A DNA stretch of 64,000 nt from the NCBI GenBank assembly GCA_021166725.1, contig JAJPES010000073.1, positions 1 through 64,000 on the forward strand, in the 5' to 3' direction. Below the pieces are notes generated by a model. That model was not told the DNA's origin and ran no database searches. It saw only the letters and a list, made by a program, of their open reading frames with translations. Positions 44,706 to 53,587 of the stretch are shown in pieces; the stretch's first letter is position 1, and every line of letters begins with the position of its first letter. A program made the position numbers and the translations under genes. The stretch is from Burkholderiaceae bacterium (GTDB taxonomy: Bacteria > Pseudomonadota > Gammaproteobacteria > Burkholderiales > Burkholderiaceae_E).

Positions 44706-45985
44706 CTGCCGCTCGTTGCGAGCGCCGCTCGCGTTTCGGTCCCGGAGTGTGGCTCGGTCGTGCAGGCCGCCGGCGCGGTATCGACCAGCGGCATCATCGG
44801 CGGCAGCTTCGGCGTCGCGACGACCAGCGGCTCGTCCATGCTCAACGCTTCGAGGAAGGCGACCAGATCGCTCTTCTCCGCGTCGCTCAGGCCCAGCGGC
44901 CGCAGCAGCGCGGACTTGTTCGGCGCGTCGCCGCCGCCGCGATCGAAGAAGTCGACCACTTCGGCGAGAGTGGCGAACACGCCGTTGTGCATGTAGGGCG
45001 CCGTATAGCGCAACTCGCGCAGCGACGGCGTGCGAAAGCGACCGATGTCGGCCGGATCGCGCGTGCGATACCAGCGACCCAGATCCTCTTCGGCATCGCG
45101 ATACAGCGCGCGCGGCGCGTCGCGCTGGGCGTTCTGCCAGCGCACCGCGACCTGCACCAGCGGACTCGAGTCGAACAGCGTCTGGCGCGGTACGCCGAGC
45201 GCGTGGTACTGCTGGTCGCTCGCCAGCGGTCCTTCGTGGCAGGCGATGCAGCGTGCCTTGCCGGTGAACAGCGCGTAGCCGCGTTGCGCGGCGGGCGTCA
45301 TCGCAGTCGCGTCGCCGGCGATGAAGCGATCGAAGGGCACGCGTTGCTGATCGGAGACGATCGTGCGCTCGAAGGCGGCGATCGCGCGCCAGGCGTCGTC
45401 GAGTTGCGGCCACTCGGTGCCGAACACGTCGCGAAAGCGCTCGACGTATTCGGGCACCAGTCGCAGCCGCATCTCGACGATTCCGGCCTTGCCGTTGCCT
45501 TCGACCGGCGCCTGCATCGCCGAGCGCGCCTGCACTTCGAGGCGGTCGATCGTGCCGTCCCACATCAGGCGGCGGAAATGGGCGGCATTGAGCACCGTCG
45601 GGTTGTTTCGCCAGAGCCGGTGGCCGGGATAGCCGGGAGCGAGCGCTTCGCGATGCGCCCAGCCGTGCTGCGCGACGTGGCACGACGCGCACGACGTCGA
45701 TGCGTCGCCGGAGAGCCGTGCATCGAAGAACAGCAGCCTGCCGAGTTCGATCTTCTGCGCCGACATCGGGTTGTCGACGGGGATCGGCACGGGGGGCAGC
45801 GGGCCCAGAGGAAGGGAAGGGGGAAGGTTGGGAGAAGGGGAAGAGAGAAGGGAGAAGGGGGAAGGGGCAGGCAGAGGCCGGGAAAGGCTCGCGAGCAGCG
45901 TCGACACGGCGACGGCGCCGGCGATCGTCGAGAAGGTGCCCGCGACGACGGCCAGGGCGAAAGCCACCGCCTTTCGCATTTTCAT
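44702..45985 (-). CDS. Dihaem cytochrome c peroxidase/MauG-family protein (second copy)
   Basis: This 427-residue periplasmic dihaem protein has haem sites CASCH (99-103) and CIACH (246-250) and the family ending TPSLRELRYTAPYMHNG. Family members are cytochrome c peroxidases or MauG, which oxidises tryptophans to mature TTQ. A signal peptide (1-24) is followed by a Pro/Ser/Leu-rich linker (about 36-71) from a polypurine tract. The start ATG at 45985 and the stop both overlap neighbours (ATGA at each end), so it is coupled to the first dihaem gene and to the nod-like gene. In an amine dehydrogenase operon a MauG-like role is attractive, but the peroxidase alternative is open. Confidence 0.88.
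   Translation of the reverse strand: MKMRKAVAFALAVVAGTFSTIAGAVAVSTLLASLSRPLPAPSPFSLLSSPSPNLPPSLPLGPLPPVPIPVDNPMSAQKIELGRLLFFDARLSGDASTSCASCHVAQHGWAHREALAPGYPGHRLWRNNPTVLNAAHFRRLMWDGTIDRLEVQARSAMQAPVEGNGKAGIVEMRLRLVPEYVERFRDVFGTEWPQLDDAWRAIAAFERTIVSDQQRVPFDRFIAGDATAMTPAAQRGYALFTGKARCIACHEGPLASDQQYHALGVPRQTLFDSSPLVQVAVRWQNAQRDAPRALYRDAEEDLGRWYRTRDPADIGRFRTPSLRELRYTAPYMHNGVFATLAEVVDFFDRGGGDAPNKSALLRPLGLSDAEKSDLVAFLEALSMDEPLVVATPKLPPMMPLVDTAPAACTTEPHSGTETRAALATSGR
45775..45880. repeat. Polypurine G-rich tract inside a coding sequence
   Basis: About 105 bases of almost pure purine on the plus strand have many runs of three to six G separated by A-rich spacers, giving several G-quadruplex-compatible patterns. 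On the coding (minus) strand they encode the Pro/Ser/Leu linker of a dihaem protein. The composition closely resembles the intergenic G-rich hairpin at 619-685. Confidence 0.7.
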
Positions 45986-47208
45986 CGGCCGGCTCCGGCC
46001 ACTGTCGCGTAGTCGCCGACCGGGGGCGCGCTCTCCGCCTGCAGCGGCGGCGACAGCGCCTCGAGGAAGGCAACGAGCGCGGCGCGCTCGCGCGCGTCGA
46101 GACCGAGCGGCTGCAGTTCGCTTGCGCGGCCGCCGCCGCGGTCGTGGAAATCGACGACCTGCGCGAGTGTCGCGAGAGTGCCGTTGTGCATGTACGGCGC
46201 GGTGTGCCCGACGCCGCGCAGCGAAGGCGTCGCGAAGCGACCGCGATCGGAGGCCCGGTGCGTCCAGGCCTGCGCGCCGCTGTCGATTTGCTCGGACATC
46301 GGATCGCGTGCGCCGTGTACCGCGTGATGGCGCAGCAGGCCGATCGTGCGCTCCGGGTCGCGCAGGATCTCGGGGTTCTCCGGCACGCTGAGACGATGCA
46401 GTCGTCCGTCGCTGAACGCGGCGCCCGAATGGCAGCGCGCGCAGCCGGCCTTGCCTTCGAACAGGCGCAGGCCCTCGCGCGCTTCGGCCGACAACGCCTC
46501 CGTGTCGCCGGCGCGAGCGCGATCCACCGCGTTCTCCTCGTTGCCGTGCGAAGCCGAATAGGCGGCGAGCGCCGCGACGATGCCGTCGATCGTGGGTGTC
46601 GTGCGTTCGCCCCAGGCGCGCTGCCACGCCTGCAGCAGCGGCGGAATCTGCCGCACGCGTTCGGCGATGATCTGCCTGTCCGCGTTCATCGTCACCGGCG
46701 ATACGAGCATGTCGACGACGACGTCGGCGAGGCTTTCGATCGGGTAGCGGCCGTCCCACATCAGGCGCGTCTTCGACGCCAGCCCGAGCAGCGACGGCGT
46801 ATTGCGAAAATGACCGGCGTGGTTGTAGCCGCGCGAAAGGGCTTCGCCGTCGGCGAAGGCCTTGTCGGGCGCGTGGCAACTCGCGCAACTGCGGCTGCCG
46901 TCTCCGGACAGGCGCGATTCGAAGAACAGCTCGCGGCCGAAGGCGACGACCGCGTCCGGCCGCGCCGCTGGCAGGCCGGCGCCGGCGAGCGCGTGCGCAA
47001 GGATCGCGCCGGTGTCCGTTGGCGCGGCGGCGGGCAACGCGACCGAGGTGGGGGCCGGGGTGGGCGCAAGCGAAGTGGAAGCGGTCGCCTTCGATGCCGT
47101 CGATGCCGGCGCGTTCGATGCCGTGGATGCGCGTATCGCGAAGTTTCCCGCCACCGCAGCACACAGCCCGGCGACGAGCGCCGCAGTCCACCCGCGCCGC
47201 CCGTTCAT
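45982..47208 (-). CDS. Dihaem cytochrome c peroxidase/MauG-family protein (first copy)
   Basis: This 408-residue periplasmic protein has two c-type haem motifs, CASCH (108-112) and CARCH (256-260), and the C-terminal TPSLRGVGHTAPYMHNG region typical of dihaem peroxidase/MauG proteins. The N-terminus is a signal or anchor helix followed by an Ala/Thr/Pro linker (about 28-66). It differs substantially from the copy immediately downstream, so the two are not a recent duplication. ATGA overlaps at both ends join it to the monohaem cytochrome and to the second copy. It could mature the TTQ of the amine dehydrogenase encoded at the head of the operon (inference). Confidence 0.88.
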   Translation of the reverse strand: MNGRRGWTAALVAGLCAAVAGNFAIRASTASNAPASTASKATASTSLAPTPAPTSVALPAAAPTDTGAILAHALAGAGLPAARPDAVVAFGRELFFESRLSGDGSRSCASCHAPDKAFADGEALSRGYNHAGHFRNTPSLLGLASKTRLMWDGRYPIESLADVVVDMLVSPVTMNADRQIIAERVRQIPPLLQAWQRAWGERTTPTIDGIVAALAAYSASHGNEENAVDRARAGDTEALSAEAREGLRLFEGKAGCARCHSGAAFSDGRLHRLSVPENPEILRDPERTIGLLRHHAVHGARDPMSEQIDSGAQAWTHRASDRGRFATPSLRGVGHTAPYMHNGTLATLAQVVDFHDRGGGRASELQPLGLDARERAALVAFLEALSPPLQAESAPPVGDYATVAGAGR

Positions 47209-47603
47209 CGCGCGGACGGCTCGCCGTAATAACCGACCATCGGCGCGTCCTGCCGGATCGCCGCGCAGCCGCGCTTCCAGGTGAGCACTTCCTCGAGCAG
47301 GCGCGCTTCCTGCGCCGCGGAAAGGTGCCGGCCGTCGGCCGGCATCCGGATGAAGAAGTTTCGTCCCTTGTCGTTGTGGAAGAACTCGCCGCGCAGCGGA
47401 CCGGCGTCGTGCTCGCGCGTCTTCGGCGCCGGATGGCAGCCCATGCAGTTCAGCGCGTACAGCGTCGCCGCCGGCGAACCCGTGCTGCGCGACTGCGCGA
47501 AGGACGGGATCGCGACAATGCCGCCGGCCAGCGCTGCGACGCCGACGGCCACGCAGGCGGCCGTCGCGATCGCGCTCAGCACTGCACGCATATGCGCGTT
47601 CAT
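47205..47603 (-). CDS. Monohaem c-type cytochrome
   Basis: This small periplasmic cytochrome of about 132 residues has a signal peptide (cleavage after SFAQS, near residue 38) and one haem motif, CMGCH (53-57); Met87 in FFIRMPADG is a possible axial ligand. It could accept electrons from the amine dehydrogenase, taking the place of the azurin or amicyanin used in known systems, since no cupredoxin gene is present. The ATG at 47603 gives the best signal peptide; one at 47621 is possible. Its stop overlaps the start of the first dihaem gene. Confidence 0.85.
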   Translation of the reverse strand: MNAHMRAVLSAIATAACVAVGVAALAGGIVAIPSFAQSRSTGSPAATLYALNCMGCHPAPKTREHDAGPLRGEFFHNDKGRNFFIRMPADGRHLSAAQEARLLEEVLTWKRGCAAIRQDAPMVGYYGEPSAR

Positions 47604-47679
47604 CGGGTCATGGCGAGGCATTTGCAACGATGAGCTTCCTGCCGCGCGAGACGGGCATGGACGATTGGCTCGCACGTTT

Positions 47680-48699
47680 TCAGGGTTGCGGCGCTTCGAC
47701 GCCGGCCAGGCTGAACAGCAGCGGCTTGCCGTGCGCGAGGATCGCCGCGGTATAGGCGTGCCGGGTCGGGCGGATCTCGGTGTTCACCGTCGTGCCGCCG
47801 TCGCGGCTCGTGAGCACGGTGCCGCCCAGGCCGACCAAGACCACTTGGCCGTCGGGCAGGCGGCAGGCCGCGGTGATCGGGTTCTGCGTGTCGGTGGACG
47901 TCTCGCGCCACGAGCGCCCGCCGTCCGCGCTGCGCAGCAGCGTTCCACCCATGCCCCACAGCAGGACCGATCCGTCGGGCGATGCCATTCCGCCCCACAG
48001 CGAGCCGCTGTACGGCACCTCGATGCGCTCGAAGTGCTCGCCGTCGTCGGAGCGGAAGACGCTGCCCATCTCGGCGGCGATCCAGGTGGCGCCGTGCGCG
48101 TCGGAGAAGATCTGGTACAGGTGCACGTCCTCGTCGCCGAGCTTCAGCCGGCGCCAGGTCGCGCCGCCGTCGTCGGTGCGCGCGGCGAAGCCGAAGGAGC
48201 CGACGACAAGACCCCGGCGCAGGTCGTCGAAGTGCACCGAGAACAGTGCAACCTCGTTCCCGGCCTCGTGGCGCAGGCTCCAGTGCTCGCCGCCGTCGTC
48301 GGTGGACAGCACGACGCCGCCGTGGCCGACCGCCCAGCCGTGCCGCTCGTCGACGAACTCGACTGCGGTGAGCGTCGCGCGCGTGGGTACCGATTGCGCC
48401 TGGCGCCAGCTGCGCCCCTCGTCGTCGGACAGCAGGATCGTTCCGAAGTCGCCGGCCGCCACCAGCCGCGCGCCGGTGCGCACCGCCGCGAGCAGCGGTG
48501 CGTGCTCGGGGTGCCGTACCTTCTGCGCCTGCACCGGGCCCGACGCAGCGGTGCCGGCCGATGCGGACTTCGCAGCGGAGTCGGCAGCGGTGGCCGCCCT
48601 GGCCGCGCCGTCGGCGGGATCGTCGCCGACCAGATTGGAGGCGGCGAGCAGCTGCGCCGCGCACAGCGCCGCCGCGATGCGAAGGAACGATCGCTTCAT
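47680..48699 (-). CDS. YCF48-like beta-propeller (Asp-box) exported protein
   Basis: This 339-residue exported protein has a signal peptide and about six BNR/Asp-box repeats (SDDEGRSW, STDDGGEHW, RTDDGGATW, RSDDGEHF, RSADGGRSW, SRDGGTT), forming a beta-propeller like the photosystem assembly factor YCF48. In bacteria such proteins are frequently encoded beside RND exporters and DUF1302/DUF1329 genes, as here. The start ATG at 48699 overlaps the TerB-like gene (ATGA). The function is unknown; assembly or sensing at the outer face is likely. Confidence 0.88.
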   Translation of the reverse strand: MKRSFLRIAAALCAAQLLAASNLVGDDPADGAARAATAADSAAKSASAGTAASGPVQAQKVRHPEHAPLLAAVRTGARLVAAGDFGTILLSDDEGRSWRQAQSVPTRATLTAVEFVDERHGWAVGHGGVVLSTDDGGEHWSLRHEAGNEVALFSVHFDDLRRGLVVGSFGFAARTDDGGATWRRLKLGDEDVHLYQIFSDAHGATWIAAEMGSVFRSDDGEHFERIEVPYSGSLWGGMASPDGSVLLWGMGGTLLRSADGGRSWRETSTDTQNPITAACRLPDGQVVLVGLGGTVLTSRDGGTTVNTEIRPTRHAYTAAILAHGKPLLFSLAGVEAPQP

Positions 48700-49181
48700 G
48701 TTTCGCCCGCCTGCTCCGGGTCGTGCGGGTTGGCGCTCGCGAAGGCCAGCACGCGTGCGCTCTCCGCCGCTTCGTCGTCGATGCCCAGCGCCGCGCACAG
48801 CCGCTGCAGCAGCTCGAGCTCGAAGGCGGCGAGCCGGCCGTCGCTGTAGACGACCTCCCACAGCATGCGCAGCACCTCGACGCGCTCGGTCGGCTCGAAT
48901 CCGTCGCGCACCGCACGCGCGAAGATCCAGTCGTCGAGGCTGGCGGCGTAGCGCTCCTCGGCCTGCTCGACGAGCCGCCGCGCATCGTGCTCCGAAAGTC
49001 CGAAGTGCTCGCGCAGCAGCCGCGCGACCGCGCCGCGCTCGTCGGGACCGGCGTGGCGATCGATGTGCGCGGCCTCGACGAGCAGCGCGGCCACTGCCAG
49101 CTGGCGCCGCTCGAATGCCGCGTGCGCGAGGGGGGGCGCGCTCGGTTCGCGCGACAGTCGGCGGATCAGGGTTTCGAACAC
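48696..49181 (-). CDS. TerB-like protein
   Basis: This 161-residue all-helical acidic protein has the tellurite-resistance TerB/DjlA-type helical domain: LLVEAAHIDRHAGPDERGAV, then LWEVVYSDGRLAAFELELL. Both carry the acidic loop (Asp-x-x-x-x-x-Asp-Glu) suspected of metal binding. It is cytoplasmic, with no signal peptide. TerB domains are found with membrane and stress systems; the role here is unknown. It is coupled to the YCF48-like gene and starts 25 bases after the exporter gene. Confidence 0.83.
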   Translation of the reverse strand: MFETLIRRLSREPSAPPLAHAAFERRQLAVAALLVEAAHIDRHAGPDERGAVARLLREHFGLSEHDARRLVEQAEERYAASLDDWIFARAVRDGFEPTERVEVLRMLWEVVYSDGRLAAFELELLQRLCAALGIDDEAAESARVLAFASANPHDPEQAGET

Positions 49182-49206
49182 GATGACACCCGCGACGCTT
49201 GACGCT

Positions 49207-51567
49207 TCAGTGGACGAGGAAAGGCGCGCGTACCGGCCGGCGGCGCGGGATCAGCACGTCGAGCGTGACGGCGATCGCCGGCAGCAGCGTGATCGCCATC
49301 AGCATGTTCACCATGAACATGAAGGTGAGCAGCAGGCCCATGTCGGCCTGGAACTTCAGTTCCGAGAACGACCAGGTGGCCACGCCCACCGACAGCGTGA
49401 TCGCGGTGAACACTGTCGCGTTGCCGGTCTCCATCAGCGCCTGGCGGAACGCGACGGCGATGTTGGCGCCCTGCGCCAGGTGCAGCTGCAGGCGGTTGTA
49501 GATGTAGAACGCGTAGTCGACGCCGATGCCCACCGCCAGCACCATGACCGGCAGCGTGGCTACCGTGAGCCCGATGACGAGCTCCTTCATGAACCACGCG
49601 CCGAGGAAGGTGGCGAGCGTCAGCGGCATGCAGCAGGCGAGCATCGCGCGCCAGTCGCGGTAGGTGAAGAACACCAGCGCGACGATCGTCAGGTAGACGT
49701 ACATCATCATCGGCAGCTCGGTGGTCTCGAGCACCTCGTTGGTGGCGGCCTGCACGCCGACGTTGCCGCTGGCCAGGCGCAGCGTCACGCCGCTCATCTG
49801 CTCGGCGTCGCGGAAGGCGCGCACGGCGGCGATCACATCCTTGACGGTGGTGGCCTTGTGGTCGGTGAGGAACACGTTCACCGGCAGCACCGTGCAGCCG
49901 GGGTTGAACAGCCCCGTGCCTTCCGGGATCAGGCCCACCGAATTCGCCAGCGAGCGCTCGTCGGCAGCCAGCGCGGTCCACTTCGGATGGCCCTCGTTGG
50001 TGCCGGCATAGGCCTGCTTGGCGAGTTGCGCGACCGAAGCCACCGAGATGACGCCCGGCGTGTTCTGCATCTGCCAGGCGAACTGATCGATGTAGGCCAT
50101 CACCGGCTGCTTGTAGCAGCCGTCCTTCGGCGCTTCGAACACGACGGTGAGCACGTCCAGCCCGAGGTCGAAGCTGGCGACGATCGACGCTGCATCGCGG
50201 TTGAAGCGCGAATCGGCGCGCAGTTCGGGCGCGCCCGAAGCGAGGTGACCGACGTGGCGGTGCTGGCTCTGCTGGAACGCGACGGCGAACAGCACCGCGC
50301 CGGCCAGCGTGCCGATGATCGCGTTGCGGGTGTTGGCGATCCTGCCCAGCCAGGCCATCACCTGCTCGCGGCGCGCACGCAGCCGCGTCATCTGCGCGAC
50401 GTAGGCGTCGTCGAAGCCCAGGTACGACGCGGCGATCGGCAGCATCACGAGATTGGTGACGATCTTGTACGCGACGCCGATCGACGCGGTGATGCCCAGC
50501 TCGCGAATCATCGGGATCGGGATCAGCGTGAGCGTGGCGAAGCCGACGAACGCGGTGACCAGCGCCATCGAGCCGGGAATCAGCAGTCCGGTGAACGCGC
50601 GCCGCGCCGCGGTGCCGCTGTCGGCGCCGGCGCAGGTTTCCTTGACGATGTAGTTGATCTGCTGCACGCCGTGCGAGACGCCGATCGCGAACACGAGGAA
50701 GGGCACGAGCACGGCGAGCGGGTCGAGTCCGTAGCCGAGCAGGCGCAGCGTGCCGAACTGCCAGACGACCGAGACGAGCGAGCAGGCGAGGGTGAGCAGC
50801 GTCAGGCGCCAGGAGCGGCAGTACAGCCACACGGACAATGCGGTGAGCACGAAGGCGAGCGCGAAGAAATGCACGACGCTGGTCGCGCCGTCGGCGATGT
50901 CGCCCACCTGCTTGGCGAAGCCGATGATCTGGATCTCGTAGCCGGCGTCCTCGTGCCGGCCGCGCACTTCCTGCTCGATGCGCGAGGCGAAGTCGAGGTA
51001 GTCGAGTTTCTTTCCGGTGGCACGGTCGGTCTCGAGCAGGTCGGCGACGACCATCGCGCCGGCGTTGTCGGTGGAGACCAGCGTTCCGATGTAGCCGCCG
51101 ACCAGCGCGTTGTGCCGGATGCGCTCGATGCGCCCGTCGTCGAGGCGGTCGGGCGTGATGTCGCCGCCGATGACGTCCTCGGCCTTGAAACCTTCCTCGG
51201 TGACGCCGAGCACGCGGGTGTTCGGCGTCCACAGCGAGGTGACGGTGCGCCGGTCGATGCCCGGCAGGAACATCACCGACTGCGTGACGTCGTAGAGCTT
51301 GCGCAGGCCCGGTGCGCTCCAGATCTCGCCGTCGCGCGCGCGCACGACGACGATGATCCGGTTGGCACCGAAGACCTCGTCACGGAACTCGAAGAAGGTG
51401 CGGATGTACTCGTGGTGCTGCGGCAGCTGCTTGTCGAAGCCGGCGTCCATGTGCAGCCGGCTGGCGAACACGCCCATCACCACGGTGAACAGCGCCAGCA
51501 GCGCGAGCACCAGCGCCCGATGACCGAACAGCAGGCGCTGGAGACGTTCTACGCTGCGGGCGATCAT
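49207..51567 (-). CDS. RND/MMPL-family exporter
   Basis: This 786-residue RND-superfamily exporter of the MMPL type (hydrophobe exporters) has two sets of six helices, with a large periplasmic domain after helices 1 and 7. The N-terminus MIARSVERLQRLLFGHR leads into helix 1. The sterol-sensing-like helices contain FAIGVSHGVQQINYI and AVGIGVDYAFYIYNRL, and the proton-relay residues fit there. It commonly co-occurs with DUF1302, DUF1329 and YCF48-like proteins in operons for hydrophobic compounds. It is 40 bases downstream of the DUF1302 gene. Confidence 0.9.
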   Translation of the reverse strand: MIARSVERLQRLLFGHRALVLALLALFTVVMGVFASRLHMDAGFDKQLPQHHEYIRTFFEFRDEVFGANRIIVVVRARDGEIWSAPGLRKLYDVTQSVMFLPGIDRRTVTSLWTPNTRVLGVTEEGFKAEDVIGGDITPDRLDDGRIERIRHNALVGGYIGTLVSTDNAGAMVVADLLETDRATGKKLDYLDFASRIEQEVRGRHEDAGYEIQIIGFAKQVGDIADGATSVVHFFALAFVLTALSVWLYCRSWRLTLLTLACSLVSVVWQFGTLRLLGYGLDPLAVLVPFLVFAIGVSHGVQQINYIVKETCAGADSGTAARRAFTGLLIPGSMALVTAFVGFATLTLIPIPMIRELGITASIGVAYKIVTNLVMLPIAASYLGFDDAYVAQMTRLRARREQVMAWLGRIANTRNAIIGTLAGAVLFAVAFQQSQHRHVGHLASGAPELRADSRFNRDAASIVASFDLGLDVLTVVFEAPKDGCYKQPVMAYIDQFAWQMQNTPGVISVASVAQLAKQAYAGTNEGHPKWTALAADERSLANSVGLIPEGTGLFNPGCTVLPVNVFLTDHKATTVKDVIAAVRAFRDAEQMSGVTLRLASGNVGVQAATNEVLETTELPMMMYVYLTIVALVFFTYRDWRAMLACCMPLTLATFLGAWFMKELVIGLTVATLPVMVLAVGIGVDYAFYIYNRLQLHLAQGANIAVAFRQALMETGNATVFTAITLSVGVATWSFSELKFQADMGLLLTFMFMVNMLMAITLLPAIAVTLDVLIPRRRPVRAPFLVH

Positions 51568-51607
51568 CGGGTGCCACCGTGGGACGGGAGTTGTTGCTTC
51601 GCGGGAA

Positions 51608-53500
51608 TCAGAACGAAACCGACGTGACCAGCGACAGGAAGTCGCGGTCCTTCATCAGGTTGTTGCCGCCGCCGCCCCAGAAGCGCGTATAGCCGATGCC
51701 GGCCTTCCACTTGTCGGAGCGGTTGAAGTTGAGCGAGACCGTCGTCGCCTTGCGGCCTTCGACGAACGGAACCGCGTTCGGCGAGGTGCCGTGGAAGTCC
51801 CAGGCGACGTCGAGCTGCGGCAGCACGTTCCAGCCGGTGTTGCCTACGTTGGCGTAGGTGAGGCCGGTGGAGAAGACCAGCCCCGCCGACGTCTTGTCGG
51901 GCAGCGTGTAGTCGGTGAGCAGGTACGGGATGCGCCCCGAACGGTCGAGGCCCGGGTAGTGCGCCACCGCGACTTCGCCGAGGAAGTAGCCCTCTTCGGC
52001 ACCGACCGCGCCGATGGCGCCGCCCATGTCGGCGGGTGCCAGCAGCTTGAAGCCGGTGAGGTGCGCCTGCCACTTCTTCTCGGTGACGAAGCCGCGCATC
52101 GTCTTGCCCGGGAACTCGAAGACCGAGTACTTGCCGGCCTGCGGAGGCAACACGGTGGCGTCGATGCCGACGCTGTCCTTCGGCCGGTACGACAGCTCCA
52201 TGCCGACCGCCCAGCCGCCGAGCATCGTGTTCGCCGAGACGCCGAACACGTTGCGGCTCTCGCCGTAGTCGACGAAGTAGCCCAGTCCCGCGACGTTGGT
52301 CGTGTACAGGGCGGGATCGAACTGGAACCCGACGGTGGGCAGCTTGTCGTGATAGCGGATCCAGTACAGCCCGTACTCGGTCTCCGAGCCTTCCGGCAGC
52401 CAGCGCGTGGCCAGGCCGAACTGGCCCGAGTCCTTCGGCTCGTTGGTCGGCATCTGGTCGACCAGCGTAGGCAGCGGCACGCCGGCCAGCGGAATCGTCG
52501 CGGTGCCCTGGGCCAGCTCGGCGCGCGTGAAGCGCTGGCCGGTGGTGGGATTGATCGTGCCCAGGTCGCCCACCGTTCCCGGCGGCAGGCCGAGCAGCGA
52601 CGAGCTCATGAATGCGTTGTGCCCGCCCTTGCCGATGACGTCGGTTACCGAGAAGAAGGTGCCCACCGGGTCGAACTTGAACGCGTTCCAGCGGAACTGG
52701 TAGTAGCCCTCGACGCTCAACCCGTCGGCGACGTTCGCGTTGATCGACACCATCGGCGCGGGCCGGAAGATCTCCTTCAACTGCATGCCCGGCGTATGCG
52801 CGCTTTGCAGGTTGATCGCGTTGGTGACGTTGACGCCGCCGTAGATGAAGATGTCCTCGCCCCAGCTGATCACCTGGTTGCCGACCTTGATCTTCGCCGG
52901 CCGGCCGCCGATCTCGAACTCCTTGGCCAGCCACGCGTCCAGCAGCGTGACCTGGTCGATGGCGTCGCGCGCGTCGGGATCGAGCGGCATGCGCCGGGTT
53001 TCGTCGGCTCTCCAGTCCTTGATCCACGATGCGCGCAGCATCCCGCTCCACTGGCGCGGGAAGTGCAGCACGAGTTCGTGCGTGCCCTTCAATGCCGCCG
53101 AGACGATGTCGCCTTTCTTGTAGTTGAGGTCGCCGTCGTCGGCCTGCAGGTAGTTGAAGTCGGGCACCGCGACGGTACTGCCTGCAGGCAGGCCGTAGAA
53201 CGCGTCGCTGCGCCGCCCGAGCTCGCTCGTCACCGGCGTGTCGCCTCCGTTGTCGTTGCCGATGATGCTTCGGTCGGGCTTCTGCAACCGCTTGACGAAG
53301 CCCAGCGAAATGGTCGAGTCGAAGCTTCCCTTCACCCAATCGTTCTCGAACTTGAAGGCGTGCGCCGGCGTGCCGGCCAGCCCGGCCGCCAGCGTCGCCA
53401 GCGCGAAGGTCACTGCATGCGCGGCGGCCGTCGGCCGTAGCGCGGCGCGCTTCGCCATTGCGGGCCGCTTCGTCGCGGCGCCTGCATTCTTCTTCGTCAT
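51608..53500 (-). CDS. DUF1302 family outer-membrane-type protein
   Basis: This 630-residue DUF1302 protein is probably an outer-membrane beta-barrel. The N-terminus is basic, with a long signal peptide ending GTPAHAFKF (about residue 49). The mature part has alternating amphipathic strands with many aromatic residues and NQVISWGEDIFIYGGVNVTN, a conserved DUF1302 segment; the C-terminus ends with an aromatic residue (SVSF), as barrel proteins do. The ATG at 53500 has GGGGAGAA upstream. It usually pairs with DUF1329, its neighbour here. Confidence 0.9.
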   Translation of the reverse strand: MTKKNAGAATKRPAMAKRAALRPTAAAHAVTFALATLAAGLAGTPAHAFKFENDWVKGSFDSTISLGFVKRLQKPDRSIIGNDNGGDTPVTSELGRRSDAFYGLPAGSTVAVPDFNYLQADDGDLNYKKGDIVSAALKGTHELVLHFPRQWSGMLRASWIKDWRADETRRMPLDPDARDAIDQVTLLDAWLAKEFEIGGRPAKIKVGNQVISWGEDIFIYGGVNVTNAINLQSAHTPGMQLKEIFRPAPMVSINANVADGLSVEGYYQFRWNAFKFDPVGTFFSVTDVIGKGGHNAFMSSSLLGLPPGTVGDLGTINPTTGQRFTRAELAQGTATIPLAGVPLPTLVDQMPTNEPKDSGQFGLATRWLPEGSETEYGLYWIRYHDKLPTVGFQFDPALYTTNVAGLGYFVDYGESRNVFGVSANTMLGGWAVGMELSYRPKDSVGIDATVLPPQAGKYSVFEFPGKTMRGFVTEKKWQAHLTGFKLLAPADMGGAIGAVGAEEGYFLGEVAVAHYPGLDRSGRIPYLLTDYTLPDKTSAGLVFSTGLTYANVGNTGWNVLPQLDVAWDFHGTSPNAVPFVEGRKATTVSLNFNRSDKWKAGIGYTRFWGGGGNNLMKDRDFLSLVTSVSF

Positions 53501-53587
53501 CGCAGCGTTCTCCCCGTTCTTCGTTCTGCTGCCGGCGCTGCCGGCGTCGATGTCATCCGCCAAAGGGTTCGTTCGTGTCGCCGGCGT

